From NCBI GenBank assembly GCA_031546815.1, contig JAVBJV010000014.1, forward strand, positions 1 through 64,000: DNA of 64,000 nt. Reading direction: 5' to 3'. A model generated the notes under the pieces. The model worked only from the letters and a program-made list of their open reading frames with translations. It did no database searches and was not told where the DNA came from. Both the position numbers and the translations under genes were made by a program. Positions 1-7,948 of this stretch are shown piece after piece. The stretch is from JAVBJV01 sp031546815 (GTDB lineage Bacteria > Pseudomonadota > Alphaproteobacteria > Acetobacterales > Acetobacteraceae). How positions within the stretch are numbered: the stretch's first letter is position 1; the number at the start of each line of letters is the position of its first letter.

Positions 1-906
1 GGCGATGTTCGCATCGAATGCCTGGGTCAGTTCAGCCAGACGTACACCGCGTGCTTCACGCACCCGCAGCGCTTCCGCTTCCGCCGCAGCCGCCGCACGG
101 TTCGCAACGATGGTATCGCGGAAGGCGCTCATCGTGTTGCCAATGTCACCGATCTCGTCCTTGCGACCGGCACCGTAGATCGGGCTGTCCGTGTCGCCAT
201 CGGCAAGCGCCTTCAGGCGGGCAACCGACATACCGATCGGGCCGCTGATCCCGCGGCTGGCAATCAACCAGCCAATCAGGCTGCCCAGAATGATGACAAA
301 TACAGACCCAAAGATCATGACGAACATCATGGTTGATGTCAGGGCCATATTTAACTGGGTCACCGCCTCCGCATACCGCATGGCGTATGCAGTGTAATTG
401 CGCAAAGCCACAAACGCTTCGTCGGCTTCGGCGCGGCTGGTTGCCACACTCGTAAAGAGCAACTGACGCCCTGTGGGGTCCGAGAAATTGTTATTCAATC
501 CCCGCAATTTCGAAAGTGTGTCATCGACCTCCACAAGATACGCACGGTATTTCCTGTCTATTTCACCGACCATCCGGCTGCCTTCTGCATCGGATGTGGA
601 AATCGCATACAGTTCATCGATCAGCTTCGGCACAAGCACGCGCTGCTCTTCCATGATCTGGATGGCGGCCTGAGCCTGTTCCGGAAGGCTGCTGATGCGA
701 TATTCGGCACGATTGATGATCAGGACGCCCTGATTGATCTCGTTCCCAAGTTCAGCGCGGCGGTCAGCGGTAACAATCTCCACTATGCCTTTATGAGCAG
801 AGCGCAGACTATAAACGCCAGCTCCACCGACGATTACCAAGCCGGTCAATACAACACCAACCAGCACGGTTAGCTTGCCGCCAATACGCCAGTTTTCAAA
901 CGCCAT
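1..906 (-). CDS. Methyl-accepting chemotaxis protein, N-terminal part (cut by window edge)
   Basis: The minus frame is open from an ATG at 906 to base 1, giving 302 codons without a stop, so the C-terminal signalling domain lies outside the window. The visible part has the usual chemoreceptor layout: a short cytoplasmic start (MAFENWRIGGKL), a first membrane helix at about residues 12-32, a mostly helical periplasmic sensor of about 160 residues, a second hydrophobic helix (MMFVMIFGSVFVIILGSLIG) and a HAMP domain starting at about residue 218 (SRGISGPIGMSVARLKALADGD). A ribosome binding site GCAGGAA precedes the ATG. The ligand cannot be read from sequence. Such receptors report to CheA/CheW and steer the flagellum encoded nearby. 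The HAMP-linked type is confident; the signalling tail is only inferred. Confidence 0.88.
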   Translation of the reverse strand, partial: MAFENWRIGGKLTVLVGVVLTGLVIVGGAGVYSLRSAHKGIVEIVTADRRAELGNEINQGVLIINRAEYRISSLPEQAQAAIQIMEEQRVLVPKLIDELYAISTSDAEGSRMVGEIDRKYRAYLVEVDDTLSKLRGLNNNFSDPTGRQLLFTSVATSRAEADEAFVALRNYTAYAMRYAEAVTQLNMALTSTMMFVMIFGSVFVIILGSLIGWLIASRGISGPIGMSVARLKALADGDTDSPIYGAGRKDEIGDIGNTMSAFRDTIVANRAAAAAEAEALRVREARGVRLAELTQAFDANIA

Positions 907-920
907 CGGAAAATTCCTGC

Positions 921-937
921 CCACACAAAAGGTGTGG
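921..937. other. Small perfect hairpin in the chemoreceptor leader
   Basis: CCACAC-AAAAG-GTGTGG is a perfect 6-bp stem just upstream of the chemoreceptor ribosome binding site (minus strand). It may shape the 5' leader of that mRNA. No T-tract follows, so it is not a terminator. Confidence 0.4.
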
Positions 938-974
938 CAATATTCACCGATAAGATAAATGAATTATTTCTTTT

Positions 975-1012
975 GCAGAATAAAGGTTGTCCATGTTTCA
1001 CCATGGACAACC
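975..1012 (-). terminator. Rho-independent terminator of alaS
   Basis: On the minus strand an 11-bp perfect stem (985-995 paired with 1002-1012, six-base loop) is followed by a T-rich stretch (TTTATTCTG...). It lies about 30 bases downstream of the alaS stop codon and separates alaS from the chemoreceptor gene. Confidence 0.8.
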
Positions 1013-1043
1013 CTTACTTAATTACCGCCGAGTTATTTTGCAC

Positions 1044-3692
1044 TCAGGCCGAAAGCCCCGCCTTTACTGCAGCCAATGCAAGTTCGGTATTGGCGACATC
1101 GGGTCCACCGGCCTGCGCAAGATCTGGCTTGCCGCCCCCCCCCGAACCGCCCAGCGCGGCTGCTGCCAGCTTCACCAGATCAACAGCCGAATGCTTCGCG
1201 GTCAGATCCTTGGCCACGCCGACAACGACACTCGCCTTGCCATCGGCCGTCGATACCAGGGCGACGATGCCACCCTCGTTCTGCTTCAGAATGGCTTCGG
1301 CAATGCCGCGCAGATCGCGCGGCGGGACCTCGCCCACATTGCGCGCGGCGAAACGGATACCGCCCACATCTTCGAACGCCGGGCCGCCACTGCTGCTGGT
1401 GGCCAGCTTGCGGCGCGCATCGGTCAGTTCGCGTTCCAGCTTGCGCACCTGTTCGACCAGCAATTCCACGCGCGATGCCACTTCGTGACCGGGGGCCTTC
1501 AGCAGGGCCGACACACGCTGCAGGTTACGTTCGTTCTCTTCCACCAGCGCCAGAGCCGCCTGCCCCGTCACCGCCTCCACGCGACGCACACCGGCGCTGA
1601 CCGCGCCTTCGCTGACAATCTTGAACAGCCCTATCTCGCCCGTGCGGCGCACATGCGTGCCACCGCAGAGTTCAACCGAGTAGATGCCCTTCTTGTCCGC
1701 CGCATCGGGGTCAATCCCCATGCCGACAACACGCACTTCCTCGCCGTATTTTTCGCCGAACAACGCCATCGCCCCTTCGGCCACTGCGGCTTCCGGAGTC
1801 ATCAAGCGTGTGGTCACGGCGCTATCCTGACGAACACGCGCGTTCACTTCGTTTTCGACCCAAGCCAGATCTTCGTCGGTCATCGGCTTCGGGTGGCTGA
1901 CGTCGAACCGCAGACGGTCCGGCGCATTCAGACTGCCCTTCTGTGCGACATGCGTGCCGAGCTTACGGCGCAGTGCCTCGTGCAGCAGATGCGTGGCCGA
2001 GTGATGCGCGCGGATCGTGCCACGACGCGTGCCATCCACTTCCGCCAGCACGGCCTGCCCGACGGTCGCTTCACCCTCAACCACCTTGCCGATATGCACG
2101 AACAATTCGCCGAGCTTCTTCTGCGTGTCGGTCACTTCGATCCGCAGGCCCGGCGCAACGATCGCGCCCGTGTCGCCCACCTGACCGCCGCTTTCGGCGT
2201 AGAACGGCGTCTGGTTCAGCACCACGCACACATCCTTGCCGACCGCAGCCTTGTCGGCCGAAGCACCATCGACCACCAGACCCATGATGCTGGCTTCCGC
2301 CTGCTCAGTCGTGTAGCCAAGGAATTCGCTGGCGCCGGTTTTTTCCTTCACCTCGAACCAGACTTTTTCCGTCGCCGCTTCACCCGAACCAGCCCAGGCG
2401 GCACGTGCACGCGCACGCTGTTCGGCCATCGCCACATCGAAGCCCGCCGTATCGACCGTGCGGCCCTGTTCGCGCAAAGCGTCCTGAGTCAGATCCAGCG
2501 GGAAGCCGAATGTGTCGTACAGGCGGAACGCCACCGCGCCCGGCAGAGTCTGCCCAGCGCCCAGCTTGCCGGTTTCTTCGGCCAGCAGGTGCAGGCCGCG
2601 ATCCAGCATCGCCTTGAAGCGGGTTTCTTCCAGCTGCAGCGTTTCGGTGATCAGCGCTTCGGCACGCGCCAGTTCGGGGTAAGCCTGCCCCATCTGACGC
2701 ACCAGCGCCGGCACCAGACGATACATCACCGGATCCGCAGCGCCCATCATGTGCGCATGGCGCATCGCGCGCCGCATGATCCGGCGCAGCACATAACCGC
2801 GCCCTTCATTCGACGGCAACACACCATCGGCGATCAGGAACGACGTCGCACGCAGATGGTCGGCCACCACGCGATGGCTGGTCTTGTGCGCGCCGTCCGG
2901 ATCCTGATGCGTGGCCTCGGCGCTCGCCAGAATCAGCGCGCGCAGTGTGTCGGTGTCGTAGTTGTCGTGCTTGCCCTGCAGAATGGCGGCGAAGCGTTCC
3001 AGCCCCATGCCCGTGTCGATCGACGGACGCGGCAGCGCGGTGCGCGTGCCCGGGGGGCCTTCTTCGTACTGCATGAAGACCAGGTTCCAGATTTCGATGA
3101 AACGGTCGCCATCCTGATCCGGCGAACCTGGAGGGCCGCCCGGAATCTTGTCGCCATGGTCGTAGAAGATTTCGCTGCACGGACCGCACGGCCCCACATC
3201 GCCCATGCGCCAGAAAGTGTCGCTGGTGGAAATGCGGATGATCCGGTCGTCCGACAGCCCGGCGATCTTCTTCCAGAAGCCGGCCGCGTCCTCGTCCTCG
3301 CTGTAGACGGTAACCAGCAGGCGGTCCTTGGGCAGCGCAAAGTCCCTGGTGATCAGGTTCCAGGCATGTTCGATCGCCTGTTCCTTGAAGTAATCGCCGA
3401 ACGAGAAATTGCCCAACATCTCGAAGAACGTGTGATGCCGCGCGGTGTAGCCCACGTTGTCCAGGTCGTTATGCTTGCCGCCAGCGCGCACGCATTTCTG
3501 CGCCGTGGTCGCGCGCACATAGGGGCGCTTTTCCTGCCCCGTGAACACGTTCTTGAACTGCACCATCCCCGAATTGGCGAACATCAGGGTCGGATCGTTC
3601 CGCGGCACCAAGGGCGAGCTTTCCACCACTTCATGCCCATTGCGAGCGAAGTAGTTCAGGAAGGTCGCACGAATATCGTTACTGCTGCTCAT
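1044..3692 (-). CDS. alaS: Alanyl-tRNA synthetase
   Basis: AlaS charges tRNA-Ala with alanine and clears mischarged Ser/Gly-tRNA-Ala. The protein is 882 residues from the ATG at 3692, a normal family length. A TTG seven codons upstream also opens the frame, but family N-termini begin near MSSSNDIRATFLNYF. Visible parts in order: the class II catalytic domain (RATTAQKCVRAGGKHNDLDNVG, then HHTFFEMLGNFSFGDYFK), the editing domain with HSATHLLHEALRRKLG and the zinc-binding CGGTHVRRTGEIG, and the C-Ala domain with a Gly-rich linker (GGSGGGGKPDLAQAGGPD). It is transcribed alone, with its own terminator at 985-1012. Identity is certain. Confidence 0.97.
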   Translation of the reverse strand: MSSSNDIRATFLNYFARNGHEVVESSPLVPRNDPTLMFANSGMVQFKNVFTGQEKRPYVRATTAQKCVRAGGKHNDLDNVGYTARHHTFFEMLGNFSFGDYFKEQAIEHAWNLITRDFALPKDRLLVTVYSEDEDAAGFWKKIAGLSDDRIIRISTSDTFWRMGDVGPCGPCSEIFYDHGDKIPGGPPGSPDQDGDRFIEIWNLVFMQYEEGPPGTRTALPRPSIDTGMGLERFAAILQGKHDNYDTDTLRALILASAEATHQDPDGAHKTSHRVVADHLRATSFLIADGVLPSNEGRGYVLRRIMRRAMRHAHMMGAADPVMYRLVPALVRQMGQAYPELARAEALITETLQLEETRFKAMLDRGLHLLAEETGKLGAGQTLPGAVAFRLYDTFGFPLDLTQDALREQGRTVDTAGFDVAMAEQRARARAAWAGSGEAATEKVWFEVKEKTGASEFLGYTTEQAEASIMGLVVDGASADKAAVGKDVCVVLNQTPFYAESGGQVGDTGAIVAPGLRIEVTDTQKKLGELFVHIGKVVEGEATVGQAVLAEVDGTRRGTIRAHHSATHLLHEALRRKLGTHVAQKGSLNAPDRLRFDVSHPKPMTDEDLAWVENEVNARVRQDSAVTTRLMTPEAAVAEGAMALFGEKYGEEVRVVGMGIDPDAADKKGIYSVELCGGTHVRRTGEIGLFKIVSEGAVSAGVRRVEAVTGQAALALVEENERNLQRVSALLKAPGHEVASRVELLVEQVRKLERELTDARRKLATSSSGGPAFEDVGGIRFAARNVGEVPPRDLRGIAEAILKQNEGGIVALVSTADGKASVVVGVAKDLTAKHSAVDLVKLAAAALGGSGGGGKPDLAQAGGPDVANTELALAAVKAGLSA

Positions 3693-3809
3693 GGGCTTTG
3701 GGCACTTTCGCAAAGCAAAAAATTTCGACCGACTTTCCTAGAGCAATTCCGGGCGGGATAGAACTCCCCCGAGTGCAGGAAAGACAACAAATCCGGGCAT
3801 CTGGGAAAA
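3693..3809. other. alaS leader region, no gene seen
   Basis: The 323 bases between alaS and the PepSY gene contain no convincing gene. This first part must hold the alaS promoter and leader, but I see no clear -35/-10 pair. A T-box would not be expected in this group and none is visible. The rest is a terminator (3810-3844) and a palindromic repeat element (3872-4018). Confidence 0.5.
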
Positions 3810-3844
3810 ATAACGGCCCTTCCTGCACCGGGAAGAGCCGTTAT
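3805..3844 (-). terminator. Rho-independent terminator downstream of the PepSY gene
   Basis: ATAACGGC-c-CTTCC pairs with GGAAG-a-GCCGTTAT (3810-3823 with 3831-3844, one mismatch). On the minus strand the stem is followed by TTTTT (3809-3805). It sits just beyond repeat element A and ends transcripts of the PepSY gene before the alaS promoter. Confidence 0.8.
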
Positions 3845-3871
3845 CCATGTCCTGTCGGGCGGAAAACCCCT

Positions 3872-4018
3872 TAGGCTGCATCGCTCTTCAGCCCGGACTG
3901 GCCTGCAAACGGCATTTTTCTGCGCTTCCAGTGCTCACGGACCTTAAAGTCCGCTCCGCGCTGGGTCTCGAAAAACACTGTTTTCGGCTCAGCCTGAACT
4001 GAATATCGATACAGCCTA
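3872..4018. repeat. Palindromic gene-end element, copy A (long form with core)
   Basis: A 147-bp imperfect palindrome. The plus arm begins TAGGCTGCATCGCTCTTCAG at 3872; read from 4018 on the minus strand the other arm begins TAGGCTGTATCGATATTCAG. Between them lies a core (about 3911-3980) with CTGCGCTTCC, GTGCTCA, a GGAC/GTCC mini-stem and TCTCGAAAAACAC. The same core, with different arms, occurs at 7807-7948. The arm type recurs at 5592-5663, 39512-39581 and 51714-51764. The terminal TAG at 4018-4016 is the stop codon of the PepSY gene. Confidence 0.72.
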
Positions 4019-4279
4019 GTGATCGCGACGAACGCTGATCACCCGGCCGCCATTCGCTTCGATCAGCACTTCAAGCTGAAGGTTCTGCGCGTTCCGCCCC
4101 TCGATATCCCAGCGGCCACCGTCGCATTCAACGTCGGTGATAACGGCGACCCCCTGCGTGCGCGCCACACCGATGGCGGCCTCGGCCTTCATGTGGGCTT
4201 CGCAGCTGGGGTCGGAGGCCAGGGCGGCACCCGCACCGAAGATGGAAAATAAAGCTACAGCGGTAATTATGCTCTTCAC
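4016..4279 (-). CDS. Small secreted PepSY-like protein
   Basis: From the GTG at 4279 this is 87 residues; GGAGGAGA sits at ribosome-binding distance, which decides against the TTG five codons upstream. Residues 1-22 form a Sec signal peptide ending ALA-S (IITAVALFSIFGAGAALA). The mature part carries a helix (EAHMKAEAAIGVARTQG) and a strand-rich segment ending GGRVISVRRDH, which resembles PepSY domains found in periplasmic protease inhibitors and propeptides. It stands alone between recA and alaS, and its stop codon is the end of repeat element A. The PepSY reading rests on pattern; function is unknown. Confidence 0.7.
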   Translation of the reverse strand: MKSIITAVALFSIFGAGAALASDPSCEAHMKAEAAIGVARTQGVAVITDVECDGGRWDIEGRNAQNLQLEVLIEANGGRVISVRRDH

Positions 4280-4387
4280 TACGCTCTCCTCCAAAAGAGT
4301 TATAATTCTAACATATCCGTTAAATTATTCCAGCACTGGTTATCCAGCCTGACTGTCCGCTGTCGGGGCTTTTATTCCCCCGCAAAA

Positions 4388-4427
4388 GAAAAACGCTCCG
4401 CCACCATTTGGCAGCGGGGCGTTTTTC
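4388..4427 (-). terminator. Rho-independent terminator of recA
   Basis: A 14-base arm GAAAAACGCTCCGC (4388-4401) pairs with GCGGGGCGTTTTTC (4414-4427). On the minus strand the G+C part is followed by TTTTTC. It lies 15 bases past the recA stop codon. Confidence 0.88.
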
Positions 4428-4442
4428 TCGGAATTTAGTACG

Positions 4443-5483
4443 TCAGTCGGCGGCTTCGGAAGTCTCGTCCTCCGTCGGCGCGGCCAGCATGGTTTCCACC
4501 ACGCCTGCTGCCTTGGCACGGATCTTGGCCTCGATCTCTTTCGCCATATCGGGATGATCGCGCAGGAACTGCTTGGCGTTCTCGCGCCCTTGGCCAATGC
4601 GGGTGCTGTCGTACGAGAACCACGAGCCGGACTTTTCGACCACATTGGCCTTCACGCCCAGATCGATCAGTTCGCCCATCTTCGAGATCCCCTCGCCATA
4701 GACGATGTCGAACTCGACCTGACGGAACGGGGGGGCAACCTTGTTCTTCACCACTTTCACGCGGGTCTGGTTGCCGACCACTTCTTCCTTGTCCTTCAGC
4801 TGGCCGATGCGGCGGATATCCATGCGGACCGAGGCATAGAACTTCAGCGCATTGCCGCCCGTGGTGGTTTCCGGGTTGCCGAACATCACGCCGATCTTCA
4901 GGCGGATCTGGTTCAGGAAGATCAGCATCGTGTGGCTGCGCGAGACCGAACCGGTCAGCTTGCGCAGCGCCTGGCTCATCAGGCGGGCGTGCAGGCCGAC
5001 ATGCGTGTCGCCCATCTCGCCTTCCAGTTCCGCGCGCGGCACCAAAGCGGCCACACTGTCCACCACCAGAATATCGACCGCCCCCGAACGCACCAGCGTA
5101 TCGGCAATTTCCAGCGCCTGTTCGCCGGCGTCCGGCTGGCTGATCAGCAGATTATCCACGTCCACGCCCAGCTTGCGCGCATAGCCGGGGTCGAGCGCAT
5201 GTTCCGCATCGATGAACGCACAGGTTCCGCCCAGCTTCTGCGCTTCCGCCACGACGTGCAGCGCCAGCGTGGTCTTCCCCGAGGATTCCGGACCGTAGAT
5301 TTCGATGATACGCCCGCGCGGCAGCCCGCCGACCCCAAGCGCCATATCCAGCCCCAGCGACCCCGTCGACACGACGTCCATCGCCTCGCCGATGTCCTTG
5401 GACCCCATCCGCATGATCGAGCCTTTGCCGAAAGCCCGTTCGATCTGCGCCAACGCGGCATCCAGCGCCTTGCCCTTGTCCAT
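4443..5483 (-). CDS. recA: Recombinase RecA
   Basis: RecA coats single-stranded DNA, drives strand exchange and triggers LexA self-cleavage. The protein is 346 residues, normal for alphaproteobacteria. Visible features are the Walker A motif GPESSGKTTLALHVV (about residue 66), the Walker B region (DILVVDSVAALVPR), loop L2 (FGNPETTTGGNALKFYASV) and an acidic tail (TEDETSEAAD). The ATG at 5483 gives the usual MDKGKALDAAL start. It is monocistronic with its own terminator. A possible LexA-like half-site pair upstream (GTAC-N7-GTTC, 5596-5610) lies inside repeat element B, so I do not rely on it. Confidence 0.98.
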   Translation of the reverse strand: MDKGKALDAALAQIERAFGKGSIMRMGSKDIGEAMDVVSTGSLGLDMALGVGGLPRGRIIEIYGPESSGKTTLALHVVAEAQKLGGTCAFIDAEHALDPGYARKLGVDVDNLLISQPDAGEQALEIADTLVRSGAVDILVVDSVAALVPRAELEGEMGDTHVGLHARLMSQALRKLTGSVSRSHTMLIFLNQIRLKIGVMFGNPETTTGGNALKFYASVRMDIRRIGQLKDKEEVVGNQTRVKVVKNKVAPPFRQVEFDIVYGEGISKMGELIDLGVKANVVEKSGSWFSYDSTRIGQGRENAKQFLRDHPDMAKEIEAKIRAKAAGVVETMLAAPTEDETSEAAD

Positions 5484-5591
5484 GCTCTAACTCCAAACCC
5501 CATGCGCAACGGGGGAATATCCCGCGTTTTCACCGATACCCCGGGAATATTGCGCAGAGGATCGAGTCCGCGCCACTTCCGAGTCGGCTAT

Positions 5592-5663
5592 GGATGTACC
5601 CTATTTGTTCCCAGTTCCTCAAGGGGGCATTTTGCCCCGCTTGGGCTGAATACCGATACAACC
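5592..5663. repeat. Palindromic gene-end element, copy B (short form)
   Basis: It abuts the flhB stop codon (5664-5666). Read on minus from 5663, the arm is GGTTGTATCGGTATTCAGCC, close to the arms of copies A and D. The opposite arm (from 5592, GGATGTACCCTATTTGTTCC) is more diverged but aligns with one gap, and the centre is a GGGGGC-atttt-GCCCC hairpin. It may also act as an flhB terminator or carry recA upstream signals. Confidence 0.55.
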
Positions 5664-6728
5664 TCAGAACTGCACGGGCGGGGGCGCGGGACGCAACCCC
5701 ATCACAAAGGCGATGATTTCGGCGATGACCTGATACTGTTCGGCCGGGACCTCGCCGTTCAGATCGACCTTGTAGAGGGCACGTGCCAGCGGCGGATTGG
5801 CGACCAGCGGCACGCCGGATTTTTCGCCCAGTTCGCGGATGCGCGCCGCCACATCGTCCAACCCCTTGGCCACCACGATCGGCGCGGCGTTCTTGTCGCG
5901 GTCGTAGCGGAGCGCGATCGCGTAGTGAGTCGGGTTGGTGATGATCACCTGCGCCTTCGGCACCTCGGCCATCATGCGCTGGCGCGAACGCTGCATCTGC
6001 AACTGCTTGCGCCGCCCCTTGATGTGCGGGTCGCCTTCGCTTTCCTTGGATTCCTTCTTCAGATCCTCGCGACTCATCTTCAGGCGCTTGTAGTGACGCA
6101 GGTTCATCCATATCACGTCGGCCCCGGCCAACAGACCGAATGCCATCAGCACCGACATCAGCAGATGTTTCACCTCCTGTCCGGACTCTGCGAACACATG
6201 CATCGCGTCCAGCCCGATAAAGGCCCCCATCCGCGGCAGGTCCTCGCCCAGCACATTCCAGATCGCGATACTCAACACGCCCACCTTGCCGAGCGCCTTC
6301 AGAAACTCGACCAGATTATCGACGCCGAATAACTGCTTGGCCTTGCTCAGCGGATTGACCTTGCTGAACTTCGGCGCGAGCGATTTCGCGTTGACCAGAA
6401 ACCGCGTCTGCAACAGCGTGATCCCCGCCCCCAGCGCCATCGGCACAACAAGAAACGGCAACACGGCGATAACCAGCAATGTCACCGCCTGCCCGGCCGC
6501 CGCACCGGGCGTGAGTTGATGTGAATTTTCGATCAGCTGCTCAAGCCCCAGCGACAGACGCGCAGCCGATCCCGGGCCAAGCATCAGCAACGCAAGCGTC
6601 GCCCCGCCAAGCGAGGCAAGGGTCGAGAACTCGCGTGATAACGGAACCTGTCCATCTTCGCGTGCTTTTTGCAGCTTTCGCGGTGATGGGGCTTCGGTCT
6701 TGTCCTCCGCATCGCCTTCTTCGGACAT
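5664..6728 (-). CDS. flhB: Flagellar export gate protein FlhB
   Basis: FlhB is the substrate-specificity switch of the flagellar type III export apparatus. From the ATG at 6728 it is 354 residues. GGAGGG lies 8 bases upstream, so I prefer this over the GTG one codon earlier. It has a charged N-terminus (EGDAEDKTEAPSPRKLQKAREDG, typical of the family), four membrane helices up to about residue 210, and the cytoplasmic domain with the self-cleavage site NPTH (IITNPTHYAIALRYDRD). Its start overlaps the fliR stop (GTGATG), showing coupled translation in the fliE-fliQ-fliR-flhB order. The stop codon touches repeat element B. Confidence 0.96.
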   Translation of the reverse strand: MSEEGDAEDKTEAPSPRKLQKAREDGQVPLSREFSTLASLGGATLALLMLGPGSAARLSLGLEQLIENSHQLTPGAAAGQAVTLLVIAVLPFLVVPMALGAGITLLQTRFLVNAKSLAPKFSKVNPLSKAKQLFGVDNLVEFLKALGKVGVLSIAIWNVLGEDLPRMGAFIGLDAMHVFAESGQEVKHLLMSVLMAFGLLAGADVIWMNLRHYKRLKMSREDLKKESKESEGDPHIKGRRKQLQMQRSRQRMMAEVPKAQVIITNPTHYAIALRYDRDKNAAPIVVAKGLDDVAARIRELGEKSGVPLVANPPLARALYKVDLNGEVPAEQYQVIAEIIAFVMGLRPAPPPVQF

Positions 6729-7498
6729 CACTGCCCTCCCGGCAGCATGCCGAACAGAAGCCGCGCACCGTCACGCCAGTGCTGCAACACCGAAACCATC
6801 AATAACGACAGCACCAGCAATCCGGCCAACATCTGCCCTGGCATGGCGACCGTAAAAATCTGGATCTGCGGCACCAGTCGGGTCACCAGCCCAAGCGCCG
6901 CCTGCACAACGACCGAGAATACAAGAAACGGCGCCGCCAACCCAAACGCAAACGCGAACCCCTTGCTGAACATCATCAGCAAAGTCTGCGTCATGTCGCC
7001 CATCACCAGCGTCGCCCCTGGCCCCAGCACGGTGTACGACGCCCCCAGCGCCTGCAGCGGATACACATACAGCCCCGACAGGAACATCAGCGTAATACCA
7101 CCCAGCGAGAACAGCCGCGTCAGCGCCGTGGCCTGCCCGCCGAAACTGGGATCGGGCTGCAGCACAGAGCTCATCCCCACCAGCAGCGATATCATCTGCC
7201 CGGCAATCGGCAGGGCCAGCAACACAATGCGCGCCATGAAACCCAACCAGATACCGACCACCATCTCGCCGCCCAGCATGATCGCCAGAGGCATCAGATT
7301 GTCGGGAATGGTCGGCAGTTGCAGCGTCGGCATAATCAGCGCCGACATGCACAATGCCAGCGCCAGACGCACCGGCATGGGAACTTCGGACTCGCCGATC
7401 CCCGGCAGCAATATCATTGCCGCACCGACACGCGAAAACACCAGCATGAATCCGAATGCGTAACTCGGCCACGCCGCCATGTCTGCGGCGTCCAGCAT
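6728..7498 (-). CDS. fliR: Flagellar export gate protein FliR
   Basis: FliR forms the flagellar export gate with FliP and FliQ. The protein is 256 residues and almost entirely hydrophobic, with about six membrane segments. Family features are the early FSRVGAAMILLPGIGE and the central QMISLLVGMSSVLQPDPSFGGQATALTRLF, and it ends in the polar stretch QHWRDGARLLFGMLPGGQ. It starts one base after the fliQ stop and overlaps flhB at its end, so fliQ, fliR and flhB form one translationally coupled unit. Confidence 0.95.
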   Translation of the reverse strand: MLDAADMAAWPSYAFGFMLVFSRVGAAMILLPGIGESEVPMPVRLALALCMSALIMPTLQLPTIPDNLMPLAIMLGGEMVVGIWLGFMARIVLLALPIAGQMISLLVGMSSVLQPDPSFGGQATALTRLFSLGGITLMFLSGLYVYPLQALGASYTVLGPGATLVMGDMTQTLLMMFSKGFAFAFGLAAPFLVFSVVVQAALGLVTRLVPQIQIFTVAMPGQMLAGLLVLSLLMVSVLQHWRDGARLLFGMLPGGQ

Positions 7499-7499
7499 G

Positions 7500-7772
7500 T
7501 TATGAAACCCCGACCACCAACACCTGGTCGAACAGGCGTGTGGCGTATTCGGTCAACTGCCCAACCATCCAGCCGCCCGTCAGGGCGATCACCAATGTCA
7601 CGGCAACCATCTTGGGGACGAAGACCAGCGTTGCCTCGTTGATCTGCGTCAGCGCCTGCAACAGCGCGATCACCAAACCAATGGCCAGCGCCGCCAGCAA
7701 GGGCGGGGCCCCCATGATCAGCATTACCTGCAAACCATCCTGGAGCGACTGTGCGAAATCAACTTCACTCAT
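7500..7772 (-). CDS. fliQ: Flagellar export gate protein FliQ
   Basis: Ninety residues with two membrane helices (VMLIMGAPPLLAALAIGLVI and MVAVTLVIALTGGWMVGQL), the classic FliQ size and layout. The central LLQALTQINEATLVFVPK is a family signature. FliQ stacks around FliP/FliR in the export gate. CGGAG precedes the ATG. A 142-bp palindromic element lies between fliE and this start, so fliQ may have its own 5' leader structure rather than simple read-through. Confidence 0.95.
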   Translation of the reverse strand: MSEVDFAQSLQDGLQVMLIMGAPPLLAALAIGLVIALLQALTQINEATLVFVPKMVAVTLVIALTGGWMVGQLTEYATRLFDQVLVVGVS

Positions 7773-7806
7773 CCGCCAAACTCCGTTCGTTGGTCGGCCT
7801 CAGGCA

Positions 7807-7948
7807 GAAACCGTTTGAGAATGCGCTGTGGTGAGTCGTCTGGTGGTGTTCTTCGAGAACCGGAGCGGAGTGGGCCCTTGCCCATGAGCACCGGAAGCGC
7901 AGAAAACGCCATCAGACGGCCACCACAGTAGCGTTATCAAACGGTTTC
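7807..7948. repeat. Palindromic gene-end element, copy C (long form with core)
   Basis: Both ends carry GAAACCGTTTGA (7807-7818 on plus, 7948-7937 on minus). Further in, CTGTGGTG and CGTCTG are also matched in inverted order, giving an imperfect stem of about 40 bases. The centre, read on minus, contains CTGCGCTTCC (7902-7893), GTGCTCA, a TGGGC/GCCCA mini-stem, CTCCGC and TCTCGAAGAACACC. It lines up with the core of copy A although the arm ends are unrelated. It abuts the fliE stop codon (7951-7949) and forms most of the fliE-fliQ gap. Confidence 0.75.

Noticed and set aside
987..3761. A 924-codon open frame antisense to alaS, and similar long antisense frames over recA, ligA/recN, flhA, fliP-side receptors and ftsZ
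   Set aside because: They mirror high-GC genes on the other strand, are rich in Arg, His, Gln and Pro, and show no recognisable domains. The real genes cover the same bases.
5596..5610. LexA-box-like GTAC-N7-GTTC upstream of recA
   Set aside because: It has a mismatch to the GTTC-N7-GTTC form and lies within the degraded arm of palindromic element B, so it is not called as a feature.
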